A stretch of 64,000 bases of DNA from Siphonodentalium dalli (lineage: Eukaryota > Mollusca > Scaphopoda > Gadilida > Siphonodentaliidae). The notes under the pieces were generated by a model. It worked only from the letters and a program-made list of their open reading frames with translations. It was not told the origin of the DNA and searched no databases. The stretch lies in assembly GCA_032622095.1 (NCBI GenBank), contig CP136069.1, positions 184,069,122 through 184,133,121 on the forward strand, in the 5' to 3' direction. The position numbers were made by a program, and so were the translations under genes. Below are positions 44,196-56,500 of the stretch, piece by piece (positions within the stretch are counted from its first letter, which is position 1; every line of letters starts with the position of its first letter).

Positions 44196-47187
44196 ACAGT
44201 ATTTACCCTGCAACATGGGTCTACACAGTATTCATCCTGCAACATGGGTCTACACATTATTCACCTTGCAACATGGGTCTACACAGTATTCACCCTGCAA
44301 CATGTGTCTACACATTATTCACCTTGCAACATGTGTCTACACAGTATTCACCCTGCAACATGGGTCTACACAGTATTCATCCTGCAACATGGGTCTAAAC
44401 ATTATTCACCTTGCAACATGGGTCTACACAGTATTCACCCTGCAACATGGGTCTACACGGTATTCACCCTGCAACATGGGTCTGCATAGTATTCACCCTG
44501 CAACATGGGTCTACACAGTATTCACCCTGCATCATGAGTCTACACATTATTCGCCCTGCAACGTGGGTCTACACAGTATTCACCCTGCAACATGGGTCTA
44601 CACAGTATTCACCTTGCAACATGGGTCTACACAGTATTCACCATGCAACATGGGTATACACGGTATTCACCCTGCAACATGGGTCTACACAGTATTCACC
44701 CTGCAACATGGGTGTACACATTATTCACACTGCAACATGGGTATACACAGTTTTCACCTTGCAACATGGGTCTACACAGTATTCACCCTGCAACATGGGT
44801 CTACACAGTATTCACCCTGCAACATGGGTCTACATAGTATTCACCTTGCAACATGGGTCTACACAGTATTCACCCTGCAACATGGGTCTACACAGTATTC
44901 ACCATGCAACGTGGGTCTACATAGTAATCACCATACAACATGGGTCTACACAGTATTCACCCTGCATCATCAGTCTACACAGTATTCACCCTGCAACATG
45001 GGTCTACATAGTATTCACCTTGCAACATGGGTCTACACAGTATTCACCCTGCAACATGGGTCTACACAGTATTCACCCTGCAACATGGGTCTGCATAGTA
45101 ATCACCATACAACATGGGTCTACACAGTATTCACCCTGCATATTGAGTCTACACAGTATTCACCATGCAACACAGTATTCACCCTGCAACATGGGTCTAC
45201 ACAGTATTCACCCTGCAACATGGGTCTACACATTATTCACCTTGCAACACGGGTCTACACATAACTCACCCTGCAACATAGGTCTACACAGTATTCACTC
45301 TGCAACATGGGTGTACACATTATTCACACTGCAATGTGGGTCTACACAGTATTCACCCTGCAACATGGGTCTACACCGTATTCATCATGCAACACGTGTC
45401 TACACAGTATTCACCCTGCAACATGGGTCTACACAGTATTCACCCTGCAACACGGGTCTACACAGTATTCGACCTGCAACATGGGTCTACACAGTATTCA
45501 CCCTGCAACTGCAACATGGGTCTACACAGTATTCACCCTGAAACATGGGTCTACACAGTATTCATCCGGCAACATGGGTCTACACAGTATTCACCCTGCA
45601 ACATGGGTCTACACATTATTCACCCTGCAACATGGGTCTACACAGTATTCACCCTGCAACACGAGTCTACACAGTATTCACCCTGCATCATGGGTCTACA
45701 CAGTATTCACACTGCAACAAGGATCTACACAGTATTCACTCTGCAACATGGGTCTACACAGTATGCACCCTTCAACATGAGTCTACACAGTATTCACCCT
45801 GCAACATGAGTCTACACATTATTCACCCTGCAACATGGGTCTACACAGTATTCACCCTGCATCATGGGTCTACACAGTATTCGTCCTGCATCATGAGTCT
45901 ACACAGTATTCACCCTGCATCATGGGTCTACACAGTATTCACCCTGCAACATGGGTCTACACAGTATTCACCCTGCAACATGGGTCTACACAGTATTCAC
46001 CCTGCATCATGGGTCTACACAGTATTCACACTGCAACAAGGATCTACACAGTATTCATCCTGCAACATAGGTCTACAAAGTATTCACCCTGCAACATGGG
46101 TTTACACAGTATTCACACTGCAACATGGGTCTACACAGTATGCACCCTGCAACATGGGTCTACACAGTATTCCACTGCAACATGGGTCTACGCAGTATTC
46201 ACCCTGCAACATGGGTCTACACAGTACTCACCCTGCAACATGGGTATACACATATTTCACCCCGCAACATGGGTCTACACAGTATTCACCGTGCAACATT
46301 GGTCTACACATTATTTACCCTGCAACATGGGTCTACACAGTATTCACCCTGCGACATGCGTCTACCAAGTATTCACCCTGCAACCTGGGTCTACACAGTA
46401 TTCACCCTGCAACATGAGTCTACACAGTATTCACACTGCAACATGCGTCTACCAAGTATTCACCCTGCAACATGGGTCTACACAGTATTCACCCTGCAAC
46501 ATGGGTCTACACAGTATTCACCCTGCAACATGGGTCTACACAGTATTCACCCTGCAATATGGGTCTACACAGTATTCACCCTGCAACATGAGTCTACACA
46601 GTATTCACACTGCAACATGGGTCTACACAGTATTCACCCTGCAACATGGGTCTACACAGTATTCACCCTGCAATATGGGTCTACACAGTATTCACCCTGC
46701 AACATGGGTCTACACATTATTCACCCTGCAACATGGGTCTACACAGTATTCACCCTGCAACATGGGTCTACACAGTATTCAGCCTGCAACTTGGGTCTAC
46801 ACAGTATTCACCCTGCACCATGAGTCTACACAGTATTCACCCTGCATCATGGGTCTGCACAGTATTCACCCTGCAACATGGGTCTACACAGTATTCACCC
46901 TGCATCATGAGTCTACACATTATTCGCCCTGCAACGTGGGTCTACACAGTATTCACCCTGCAACGTGGGTCTACACAGTATTCACTCTGCAACATGGGTC
47001 TGCACACTATTCATCCTGCATCATGAGTCTACACAGTATTCACCCTGCAACATGGGTTTACACAGTATTCACCCTGCAACATGGGTCTACACAGTATTCA
47101 CCCTGCATCATGAGTCTACACAGTATTCACCCTGCAACATGGGTCTACACAGTATTCACCCTGCAACATGGGTATACACATTATGTA
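44196..47187 (+). repeat. 29-bp minisatellite, about 100 copies
   Basis: The unit is built from 'CAACATGGGTCTACACAG' followed by 'TATTCACCCTG' (29 bp). Units vary at a few favoured positions (CAACATG/CATCATG, GGGTC/GAGTC, CAGTATT/CATTATT, CCCTG/CTTG). Short deletions or insertions near 45,160, 45,510 and 46,170 shift the phase. Because 29 is not a multiple of three and the unit contains no plus-strand stop in any phase, all three plus-strand frames stay open for long distances. Those frames are a by-product, not genes. Confidence 0.95.
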
Positions 47188-48170
47188 CTTATTTAAGTGA
47201 ATCAAATGTATAAGTTAGTATGGAACTAAGTATTCAACTAACATTGCCGATAATTTAACTAATATTACCAAGAATTCAACTAACATTACCTACAATCTAC
47301 ATATATAAAACCCGTCGTCTGTGTGTGTGTGTGTGTATCTGTGTGTGTGTGTGTGTGTGTATAACTCGGTCACGCTTTTGGCGCGTTTATAACTTTTTAA
47401 TCATGCGTCCAATGTGGCCCAAATTTGTACCACTGCCTATAGTCTGTCATAAAAGGTGACTCACCAAATTTCACGCCGATTGGTCTGAGCAAACCTGAGA
47501 TCTAACATGGTCCCCAAATGCAGTATCTGCACTCAAGTAGACACTATTTCTTACGACGTTTGTCCAAATGACGTCATTGACGTCGAACGCAAACCAACAC
47601 TTGCTTTGCTATTGTAGGCGAAATTTCCATGCGTTCAACCAAAGCGTTGTTGGAAATAAGCGCTAACTTAATGTGTCAGTTCAGGTACATTGTGAATTTA
47701 GATAACGAATGTTGATTTTGTCGCGGAAGTTCATGTATAGTGGGGTGTAGTCAAGACTCGAACGTTCTACCGTCGTTGGGAACAGGTGGATGTAGTGGGG
47801 TGCAGAGTCAAGACTCGAACGTTCGTCGTTGGGCATAGGTACTAATTGTAATATGGTAATTTGATTCTATTATAATTTGCCAGTTGGGTTTGAACATAAG
47901 TAAATAATGCTGCCTTTGATACGAAAGTTGTGCATTGAGTGTGGTATCGAAGGAGTACAAGTATACACGGAAGATGGCGAATAGACAGTCTGACCTCCCG
48001 CCAGTGGGTACCGTGAACTCAGTAAATTCGCCAAACTCAGTTAGAAAAATCACATTCTCGGGACAGGCCTAATAATAGGGCATACAGTGTAAGCAATACT
48101 GCCGACGCTAATTAATGTTCTTTTAATCTTTCGTTTGAGTGCAAATCTGATAAAAGAATAAATGTTTAAA
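47188..48170. other. Gene-free stretch with TG microsatellite
   Basis: Two (TG)n tracts at about 47,320-47,360 precede a dispersed repeat segment ('AACTCGGTCACGC...CAATGTGGCCCAAATTTGTA'). A 60-70-bp segment with 'GTCAAGACTCGAACGTTC' is repeated at 47,750 and 47,808. No gene. Confidence 0.45.
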
Positions 48171-48954
48171 AGATCACAATGTGCGCGAAGCGCACGCAGT
48201 TTAAATTCATATAATGTGCGCGAAGCTCACTAAGGGGCTGGAGACCCCTCCCCCGCTAAATAAAGGTTCCGAATAGAGCCTGTTTCGGTTAGTAGGCCCT
48301 ATAGATAAAGTAAAATATCTTGATTGTTGCGTTCCATATGTACATGCATATACGTGGGTTGGGGAGATGATGGTGGGGGCAAAAATACAGTTTTATTGAA
48401 ATAAAGTTTTCATATATATAAATGGGCCGCGCAATGCATGGCGTGTGATCATTAGGCTGCATGCTGAATACAGGTTCCAAAGGGGGTCCGTTTAAAATGT
48501 GCTGCAAGCTCCCTATATGCACCCGATCCGTATGATAGTTATAGATATAACCTAAAATAGTTAACGGGAATAATGCAGTCTCAAACCTTAACAAAGTATA
48601 CTTTGCATACCTTAAGGTACGACTTTAACGAGTCTGAAACCCTTAACTATAACTCTAGTATTAATGTTTCGAAAGCCATAAAGTACGACTTTGTACGAAT
48701 ATAACCATTAACTATAATTATTCCGTCCAACTAGATGGAGTAATCTGTCCTTGTACTTATCACTTCTGGTCGTTTGAGGGCGCCGTTGGGCAGTCGGTTT
48801 TCAAATACACGTGCGCGAACATTGTTTTCCGCCATCTATTTCGCGTTTCATCGTGCTCGACTTGCTGTAATTCAACTTGTGAGATAGAAAAGAAGATTGC
48901 AACAATCAAATTTGAACTGAACCAAATTTGGTATGTTAGTTTACCACACCAAAA
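48171..48954. other. Gene-free stretch with a dispersed repeat tail
   Basis: 'AATGTGCGCGAAG' twice (about 48,178 and 48,218) and 'AATAAAGGTTCC' match 21.14-21.21 kb. Nothing coding. Confidence 0.4.
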
Positions 48955-49225
48955 CACAGATCAAGTTCGAATATGGGTTTCGTCTGCATGATTTTGACAG
49001 AGTTATGCCCGCTTTTTTTTACTTAGATTTCACCCGATTTGTGGTTTCCGGGTGATAAATTTAGATTGAATTGAGTGAAATGAACCAAATTCGTTAACAC
49101 ACAAAAATACAGATCAAGTTCTAATATGGGTTTCGTCCGCATGATTTTTACAGAGTTATGCCCCTTTTTCGACTCGGATTTTACCTGATATGCGGTTTCC
49201 AGGTGATAACTTTAGATTGAATCGA
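48955..49225 (+). repeat. Two copies of the 'GAGTTATGCCC' dispersed repeat
   Basis: 'ACAGATCAAGTT..AATATGGG' to 'TTTCCRGGTGATAA' occurs at about 48,956-49,055 and 49,103-49,208. The same family is present in four copies at 51,480-51,980. Confidence 0.55.
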
Positions 49226-50189
49226 GTGAACTCAATCAAGTTTCAAACGAATGAATTAAACCTTGCCCCACTTTACTCCATAAAGGGCGTATTCTGCCCA
49301 CGCCCCGACAGCGTGCTCTTGTTAAATATCGCTTAATATTTATAACATCAATAAAAAAGATTTCTTTTTAATTTTTTATTTAAAAATGAAAAATGTTCGC
49401 TTTATTTAAAGAAATTAATTATAAATTTGAAATTTTTGTAAATATAATTTAAGCAAGACAATTAACAAGATCAGTAGCAGGCCTACAGTCTGAACAAAAT
49501 GTAAATTTAATTTGGTCACTGCTGTAAATGTGGGTGTCATAACAATAAGGACTAATCAAGGAGTTGTAAAAGCTTTGAGTTTCAAACTTTCATTTCTATA
49601 GCCTTTATTATTTAATGCCAATGTCCATGGTATAATCCGATAAAACCAATAAACTTGACATGTTGGATGCACTTGTTACCTGTGGGCGCGGCCAATTATT
49701 TACAGACTCGGTCTCCCCAAAAAGTGTGACACATTGCCGAAATGAACTTCAGAAGCACCTACTACATAATCTCATAATGTCGTAATTGTTTTATATTGAA
49801 CTTTATATCGGTCTTGTGCCAATTTAAAAATTTATGCAACTTGAATGGTCTAATTATTTTGTATACTAGCTATATTGACTTTCAATGGTTATATATATTA
49901 TCCCCCGATAATCCTGCCGATTATTCTTATATAGGTAACCATATAGATCGGGCCAGGAATGCCCAGGATTGAATGTGAACTTCTTCCCTGATCAGAAAAG
50001 TATATTTGAAGGAAATGCTTCGCCCAATGGTTCAGAGAGATAGGACAACAACATTATGACAAATATATTTCATTATATTTTTTATTGTAAAACAAGTCAA
50101 ATTCCCACTGGTAGATCTCAGTTGAGTCAAATATGGAAGGCGACTTCGTTTTTTGGCTCGCAGATAACCAAGGGCGAAGATTCTGGCTA

Positions 50190-50242
50190 GAAGACGAAAA
50201 CCTTGCCCCAGTTGCCTCCTAGCTTGGGGCCTGCTTCAATAT
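50190..50242 (+). CDS. Candidate small upstream exon of the KDZ gene (CPSC motif)
   Basis: An acceptor '.CTGGCTAG' before 50,190 and a donor GTATTT at 50,243 would give a 53-bp exon ending in phase 0, which fits the next exon. It would encode 'RRKPCPSC' and ten more residues. KDZ proteins commonly carry a CPxC-type cysteine pair a short way before the first catalytic aspartate, so position and wording fit. The evidence is thin, and the upstream exons with any CxC domain were not found. Confidence 0.25.
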
Positions 50243-50372
50243 GTATTTTCCAACAAAATGGGAAATGCAGCTTCATCTATTTTTTTTATCCCAAATCTAT
50301 ACAATTTGTAACTGTTCTAATGAGGGCTTTTGTCAAATTGTTTTTGTGTTCTAATATATTTTTCAAATCTAG

Positions 50373-50540
50373 GTTCCAGTCAAAATCTACTCCCTGGATG
50401 CAGATTTTCAACTTGTGCGGAAACTATCATCCGGCAGGCAGACAGATAAACCTAAACATGATGGCCAGTTCTTCATCAATCAAGAAACAATTGATGACTA
50501 TATTGCTGAGTGTTATAATGACTCTGCTGAAAATGATCAG
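50373..50540 (+). CDS. KDZ exon 1 (first catalytic Asp)
   Basis: 56 codons, phase 0 at both ends. Carries 'SLDADFQLVRKLSSG', the family's first catalytic aspartate block, then 'DGQFFINQETIDDYI'. Preceded by 'TTTTTCAAATCTAG' and followed by GTAACT. Confidence 0.85.
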
Positions 50541-53500
50541 GTAACTTTCAAACTCATCACCTAGTGATCATCATCAGATATCCGAGAGCCTTGGTGTGGG
50601 AGTGATCTAAATTTATATTTGTTGCATCCTACTATGCATGCAATTCGCAAACATTTTTGCATTGCTAAATTTTTATTCTGTAATCATGGCGTACCGAGGG
50701 CAGGACACAGCTAAATATTAAGCATATTTTCAGTGTACAGCCATAGCCATATCAGAAAATTACTGAACCTGAGCATAAAGCCTTCAAAGTTGTATGGGTT
50801 ATACTCTGTGTGGTGCACTTTTGCAAAATGCATAATTTTTTTTTATTTTATTTTAACTAAATGTTTACTGACATGTGAAACACCTTAGTATTTAAAAAAA
50901 AAAGGGGTATCCTTAGTCCCATTGGGACAGTCACACCTCTAGTTAATTCTGCTGACAAATTGTCTCTTCAGGAATGAATTCCACCCAAAACCTCTGTTAT
51001 GATGTGACATTGTTTGCTCATCCAGCAATCATATACCATAAAGAGGCGTTGCCTTGTCATTGTTGCTCACACTATTATAGAATTGCTTATATTTATAATA
51101 CGATCTACATTATATTCTAATACACATTTAAAATACACAAATTTTTTTTAGGATTGCAACTCATTTCAAGCCGCCAACACACTCAGAACTCAGTCAAAAA
51201 ATAAAAAGCTTGATGAGACAGCTGTGTTTGGGTCAGCATGCCGACATGAATTTCCTGCTTTATATTTCAATCTACGTCATGGAGAGAGGTATGATACTTA
51301 GTTTCAGATTAATTATTTGGCATGGGCAGAGCTTGTTTCAATTAATTTTGCAATGAATAATGTGATGTGTTTAGCAAAAATAAAATTACATTGATAATCA
51401 ATACACTTTGCCATGAAATATATCTCTGGTTTGTCAAAGGACAAATGGCCACTAATTTTATTGTCCCGCGAAAAAAAAATTCGGGGGACTATTAAAATAG
51501 CCGGTGTCCGTCCGTGTGTCCGTGCGTCTGGAAATGGTTTCCGGATGATAACTTTAGTTTCGGTTATTAGATCAAAAGCAAATTTCATAGGTGTGTTTAT
51601 CAGGCCAAAATAAAGGTCAAGTTCGAATATGGGTTTGCTCCGCCCATTTTTGCGAGAGTTATGGCCCTTTTTTTTTACTTGGGGGAAAACCCCTGAAAGT
51701 TGGTTTCCGGATGATAACTTTAGTAGAGTTAATCGGATTCAAACCAAATTTGGTATATTACTTTCTCCCAGCAAAACACAGGTCAAGTTCGAACTTGGGT
51801 TCTGCCCAACCATTTTTGGCAGAGTTATGCCCCTTTTTCGACAAAGAAAATTAAGTTTTTCTTCTGTTTTTTGGTTTCCGGATGATAACTTGATTTTGGA
51901 TTGTTTATATGCAAAACCCGTTTTTTTGTGGATTACTTGTATCAAAATACAGCGAGAGTTATGGCCCATTTTTTGTCTATCTGACATTTCCACAGCAAGA
52001 CCAGTGACTTAACTGTGCAGGGACCGACCTAGCTATAAGATTTCAGGAGCCAGTTTACAAGCCTATATCGCAAATTTAGGAGCCAGATTTCATATTTGAA
52101 AGCCGGAATTTCAGCATTTGATTTAATAACCCGTTTTTTTGTGGATTACTTATATCAAAATACAGCGAGAGTTATGGCCCATTTTTTGTCTATCTGACAT
52201 TTCCACAGCAAGACCAGTGACTTAACTGTGCAGGGACCGACCTAGCTATAAGATTTCAGGAGCCAGTTTACAAGCCTATATCGCAAATTTAGGAGCCAGA
52301 TTTCATATTTGAAAGCCGGAATTTCAGCATTTGATTTTTAATAATTCAAAACAAACATAAACACTGAAATAATTTAATACATCACTTCAAACAACACAAA
52401 GAATGTCTGATTGATTACTAGAGTGGTAAATTTAATATTTTCTGGTTTGTGTTTTGTGAGTTTTGTAACAATACTTTGTTCTTTGTATGTGCCTATACTA
52501 CCAAATATCTTATCAAACTGAACGAATTCATTACCTGAACCCTCAATCTTTACCATTACAAAGGAGTTCAAACTTTTGATAGTCAGATTCGAGTGACTCT
52601 AAAAATAAAATCACAAACTACGTAATTGTAGTATATGTAATAACGTTGAGATCCATTCGATTCGCGTTCTGTTATTACATATATAGTATACAAAACATGG
52701 AGTATCACCAATACGAGAACGGAACTTGGGTTTATGCAGTTAGTTTAGAGTTACATCCCATTGAGTGCATGCCGCTAAATATCATCGAATTTCTGGATAA
52801 TTAAACGAAATAGCACCGACTTGACTGACGTATTTGCTTTGTTTTTACTAGCATCACGTTTAGCCTTGTTGTTGTTGGGTCAATCTGTAAGTAGTTTCTT
52901 TGCTTTGTTTAGCGTTTTACAATGCCATAGGCATTGGTTGTCAATAGTGTTGAAACAATTAGTGAATTTCAAAGTCGACTAGTCGAGGCCCAAAAATCGC
53001 GTTGCGTCGACTAATCAGTACCCGATATAAAAACTTTCAAACATAACATGGCATGGAAAATTCATCGTACATGGCATACACTGATGCAATGACGGTCTAT
53101 TGCATAGTGCATTTCCCTGCATAGACACCAATTTATTTGGGAAATAATACAGTAAACATCTTGATATCTATCCAACACACTGAATCAAATTATATAATTA
53201 GACATGTGGTGGATAATGATTAGAAACATGATAATTTTTACAGGTTTTAAATTTAGTATCAGCGTTCGAGATTTCGTTTAGTCACGTGATCACCAATAAA
53301 CCGTGCCGAGCGGTGTCACTATAAAATGTTAATATTCCGACTAAATACGCCCTATAGTATATGCTACGGTGTAGAATCCGATGGCCAGTTCTTAATGTCA
53401 GTATCATTTGTATACGGTAGCACCAATGACGTCGCCTTAAATGGCTTTCACACTGGTCGCATCATAACCCGACGGTGCGAGATCAATTGAAATATACAGT

Positions 53501-56500
53501 GTCTAGATCAAAACGGTCTCCGAACAAATGATAAAGCCGCGTCACTCATTGCCATCATGTCGCAGTGATGTCTTTGACTTCAAGCGACGAGTGAGACATT
53601 CTTTCAATTAATAGTCGGGTCACTGTGTGTCTATACTGGTAACACTGTCAATACCGGGTGCCACCAAACGTTATACTTGCTGTAATTTACGCCCAGTTAA
53701 CACCGTTTATGCCCGAATCGATCTTGAAAACGTTATTCATTTAACTAATACATTATGTTCCAACTAGTCGATGGCAAAATTCAGAGTCGACATTCTAACA
53801 TTTCAGTGTCGACTACAGTTAGTTGATTAATCGTTTCAACCCTAGTTGTCAACTACGAAAGTCAAACTACTCGCTTGCCAGACTACACGCCTGTAATAAA
53901 CTTTCACCCGCCAGAACAACAAATACACACGCCAATTGCTCACTGGCGACTGGCTAGGTCAGTCCCTGCTGTGCATATGCATGGTGATTTTTGTCATAAA
54001 TTTGATGGCGCATGGACATTCCACCATCACATAACTGGAGATTTTGTGATATCATTGCAAAAATCAAGAGAGCTACATCAACAAATAATAAAATAAATCT
54101 GCATGTAATTTTTTTTTTTTTTGCAGATTAGGCTATTCTCTGTATGTCATTGAGAAATTGATTGAGCAGAATCCATCAAAAACAATTCATATCATGTATG
54201 ATATAGCATGTTTGGTCCACACACATTTAAAGGTAAATCTAATATATTAGCTATGACATTCAGAAGTAATGATACTACCCAGATGTCCTTGCTGTGTCGA
54301 ACAAAATATCTGATGCGTAAAATATCTGATGAGTGGTGTCAAGTATATCAAGATGGCACCTGACATCACCACCCGTCATCTTATCTCAATGAAATTTGGT
54401 ATGGATGTTCACTACTATGAGAACATCCGATGGAGTGTTCAATTATTTTGTTCAGGTTTCGATTCTAGAGTTATTAATCTTGTTTATGCCTCTCATGATG
54501 GGAGCCATGCTCGTGCACCATTAAAGATCCTGTGCCAATGTATTCTCTTATATATGTGAGTTGTCCATTTTGTAGACTCATATATATAAGAGAATGCATT
54601 GGCACAGGATTTTTTGCAAAATTTCATTGTTGTTATTTTTTTCCCTTGCAAGCAGATATTTCAATCTGACATAGCCTGTTGCATCTTTATGAATTTTGTT
54701 ATGGATGTTCACCGCTATAAGGAAATTCCATGGATATTTCAATTGTTTTGTTCAAGTTTTTCGTTCTAGAGTTATTTGTCTTTATTTTATCTGGCTGAAT
54801 GAGTATATCAGTCACAGGTTATATGCTCACACTAAGCAGAACCTTACTCATATTTAAATTCATGCAGAACTATATTTTGCTCAGCTGCGTGAATTCAAAC
54901 TGACCACGTTTTCCTAAAAGTTTTGGTCCTAATGCGGTGTTTCCACTATAGCGACAGGGGATCCCTTTTTTGGGCCCCATTCCCCCAGCCAAGTTTTCCC
55001 CTTCTGTCATACCACATGACATATTCCAAATGTATACAGGTATAAAGATGTTTACTTCTCAATTTCGTTGGGAAAGTACTAAGAAATTTAAATAGTTGAC
55101 AACTTTATTTAATTTCTAGCTAGAATACAAGTGTACTCGGACCGATCTAACACGAACACCGACATTGCTAGAACACATACTATAGGTTACAAACAACTAA
55201 TTATATAGAGTTACTTTTCTTGAATTTGTGTAGGGAAACTCGAGTCAGCATAAAAAAAAATTCTGGCTGCTGATTGGTTGATTATCACTGAGGGAAATAT
55301 CCCTAATCGGGAACAGAAAATCATAGCCTACGTAAATATGGCGATCGTGTATGTTTAGATGTCCAGGAAGAGTCTGGTGCCGTCCAGAAGTTACGGAAGG
55401 GGTCTGGGTATTTTTATGCTGCTGATTTTTTTGCAGTAAATGGGGTAGTTGTGGAAATGCAAGATTATCGTTTGAAAAAAATACCGAAAAGGGCGCGTTT
55501 GTTGTCACATACTGGTGCAGAGGATGACGTTCTAAGGGAAAATTGACCACTAGAAGTTCAACTAGGTCAAAGCCATGGCCGACGGGACTTTTAGTTAACA
55601 CTGTCGCCTATGGAAAATAATTAGTTGTGGGTAACCTATAGGCAAAAAAATCACATTTTTCAAATATCGTTCAGGGCAGCGAATTTAGGAACACTGATAA
55701 ACAAAGACTCACTCGTTTTGTTGAGTTATTATATTTTCACGCCCTACAGACCCATTTTCAGATTATGCGAGACATTTATTAACCCTCTGTCGCCGGAACT
55801 TCAACTTTTTCCGGAGGCGAAATTTTCTGAAAATCATCCATTTTGTGCATATGGGTGGACCTTTAATGTTCAAAATAGCACGGTCGAGGTGATGGAAGTT
55901 TCTCTGATAGAAATTCGACTCAAACTCCTGAAAAGTACTGAAATTTAAAGGGACATCCGCCTATCATTGAACCAAACCATCATCGGATGGTGAAATTTTG
56001 AGGGGGGGGGGTCTATTTCAAATGCAATTAAACATTGTATTGTTCAAAATTAGATAAATTCCTTAAAACGTATGGTAGATGTACGTGACTAGTTTTCAAA
56101 ACTTATACATATTACTTTCTATCGTGTGCGTTATGCACGCGAGTCGGTTTTTACAAATTAAATTATGATGAAAAACCCTGAATTTGGGGTGTGGTCACAT
56201 TTGTGGTCATAATATCCCCACTAGTGAGTGGATGGACATGGGACATGCGACACTGTGCAGTATATATGTCTATGACAAGCCTAACATGAGACATTAGTAT
56301 CTTTTCTACTAAACTGCGCTTCCAGATTTATCAGGATTCTATTACTGGTGTTATTTCTTACCCCAAAAAAATTGTTAATTTTAAAACGGGGTATGTGGGT
56401 TAAATGACCGCTGGGAGATAATAGGATGTCCAATAACTCCTGTATTTCTATTGTATCACGGTAAAGCTTTTTTTGTAAAATTGGCGCGGTTTACACGATC

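Noticed and set aside
44196-47187. CRISPR-like array
   Set aside because: Units are contiguous 29-bp repeats with no unique spacers, in eukaryotic DNA.
44157-47213. Overlapping long plus-strand ORFs (up to 453 codons) as a repeat-protein gene
   Set aside because: They are the three phases of one 29-bp minisatellite. Frames switch at indels, no signal peptide or non-repeat domain is present, and all three phases are equally open.
51591-52012. 87- and 127-codon frames in KDZ intron 2
   Set aside because: They span units of a dispersed tandem repeat and are in conflict with each other. The surrounding exons have clear KDZ motifs, so this is intron.
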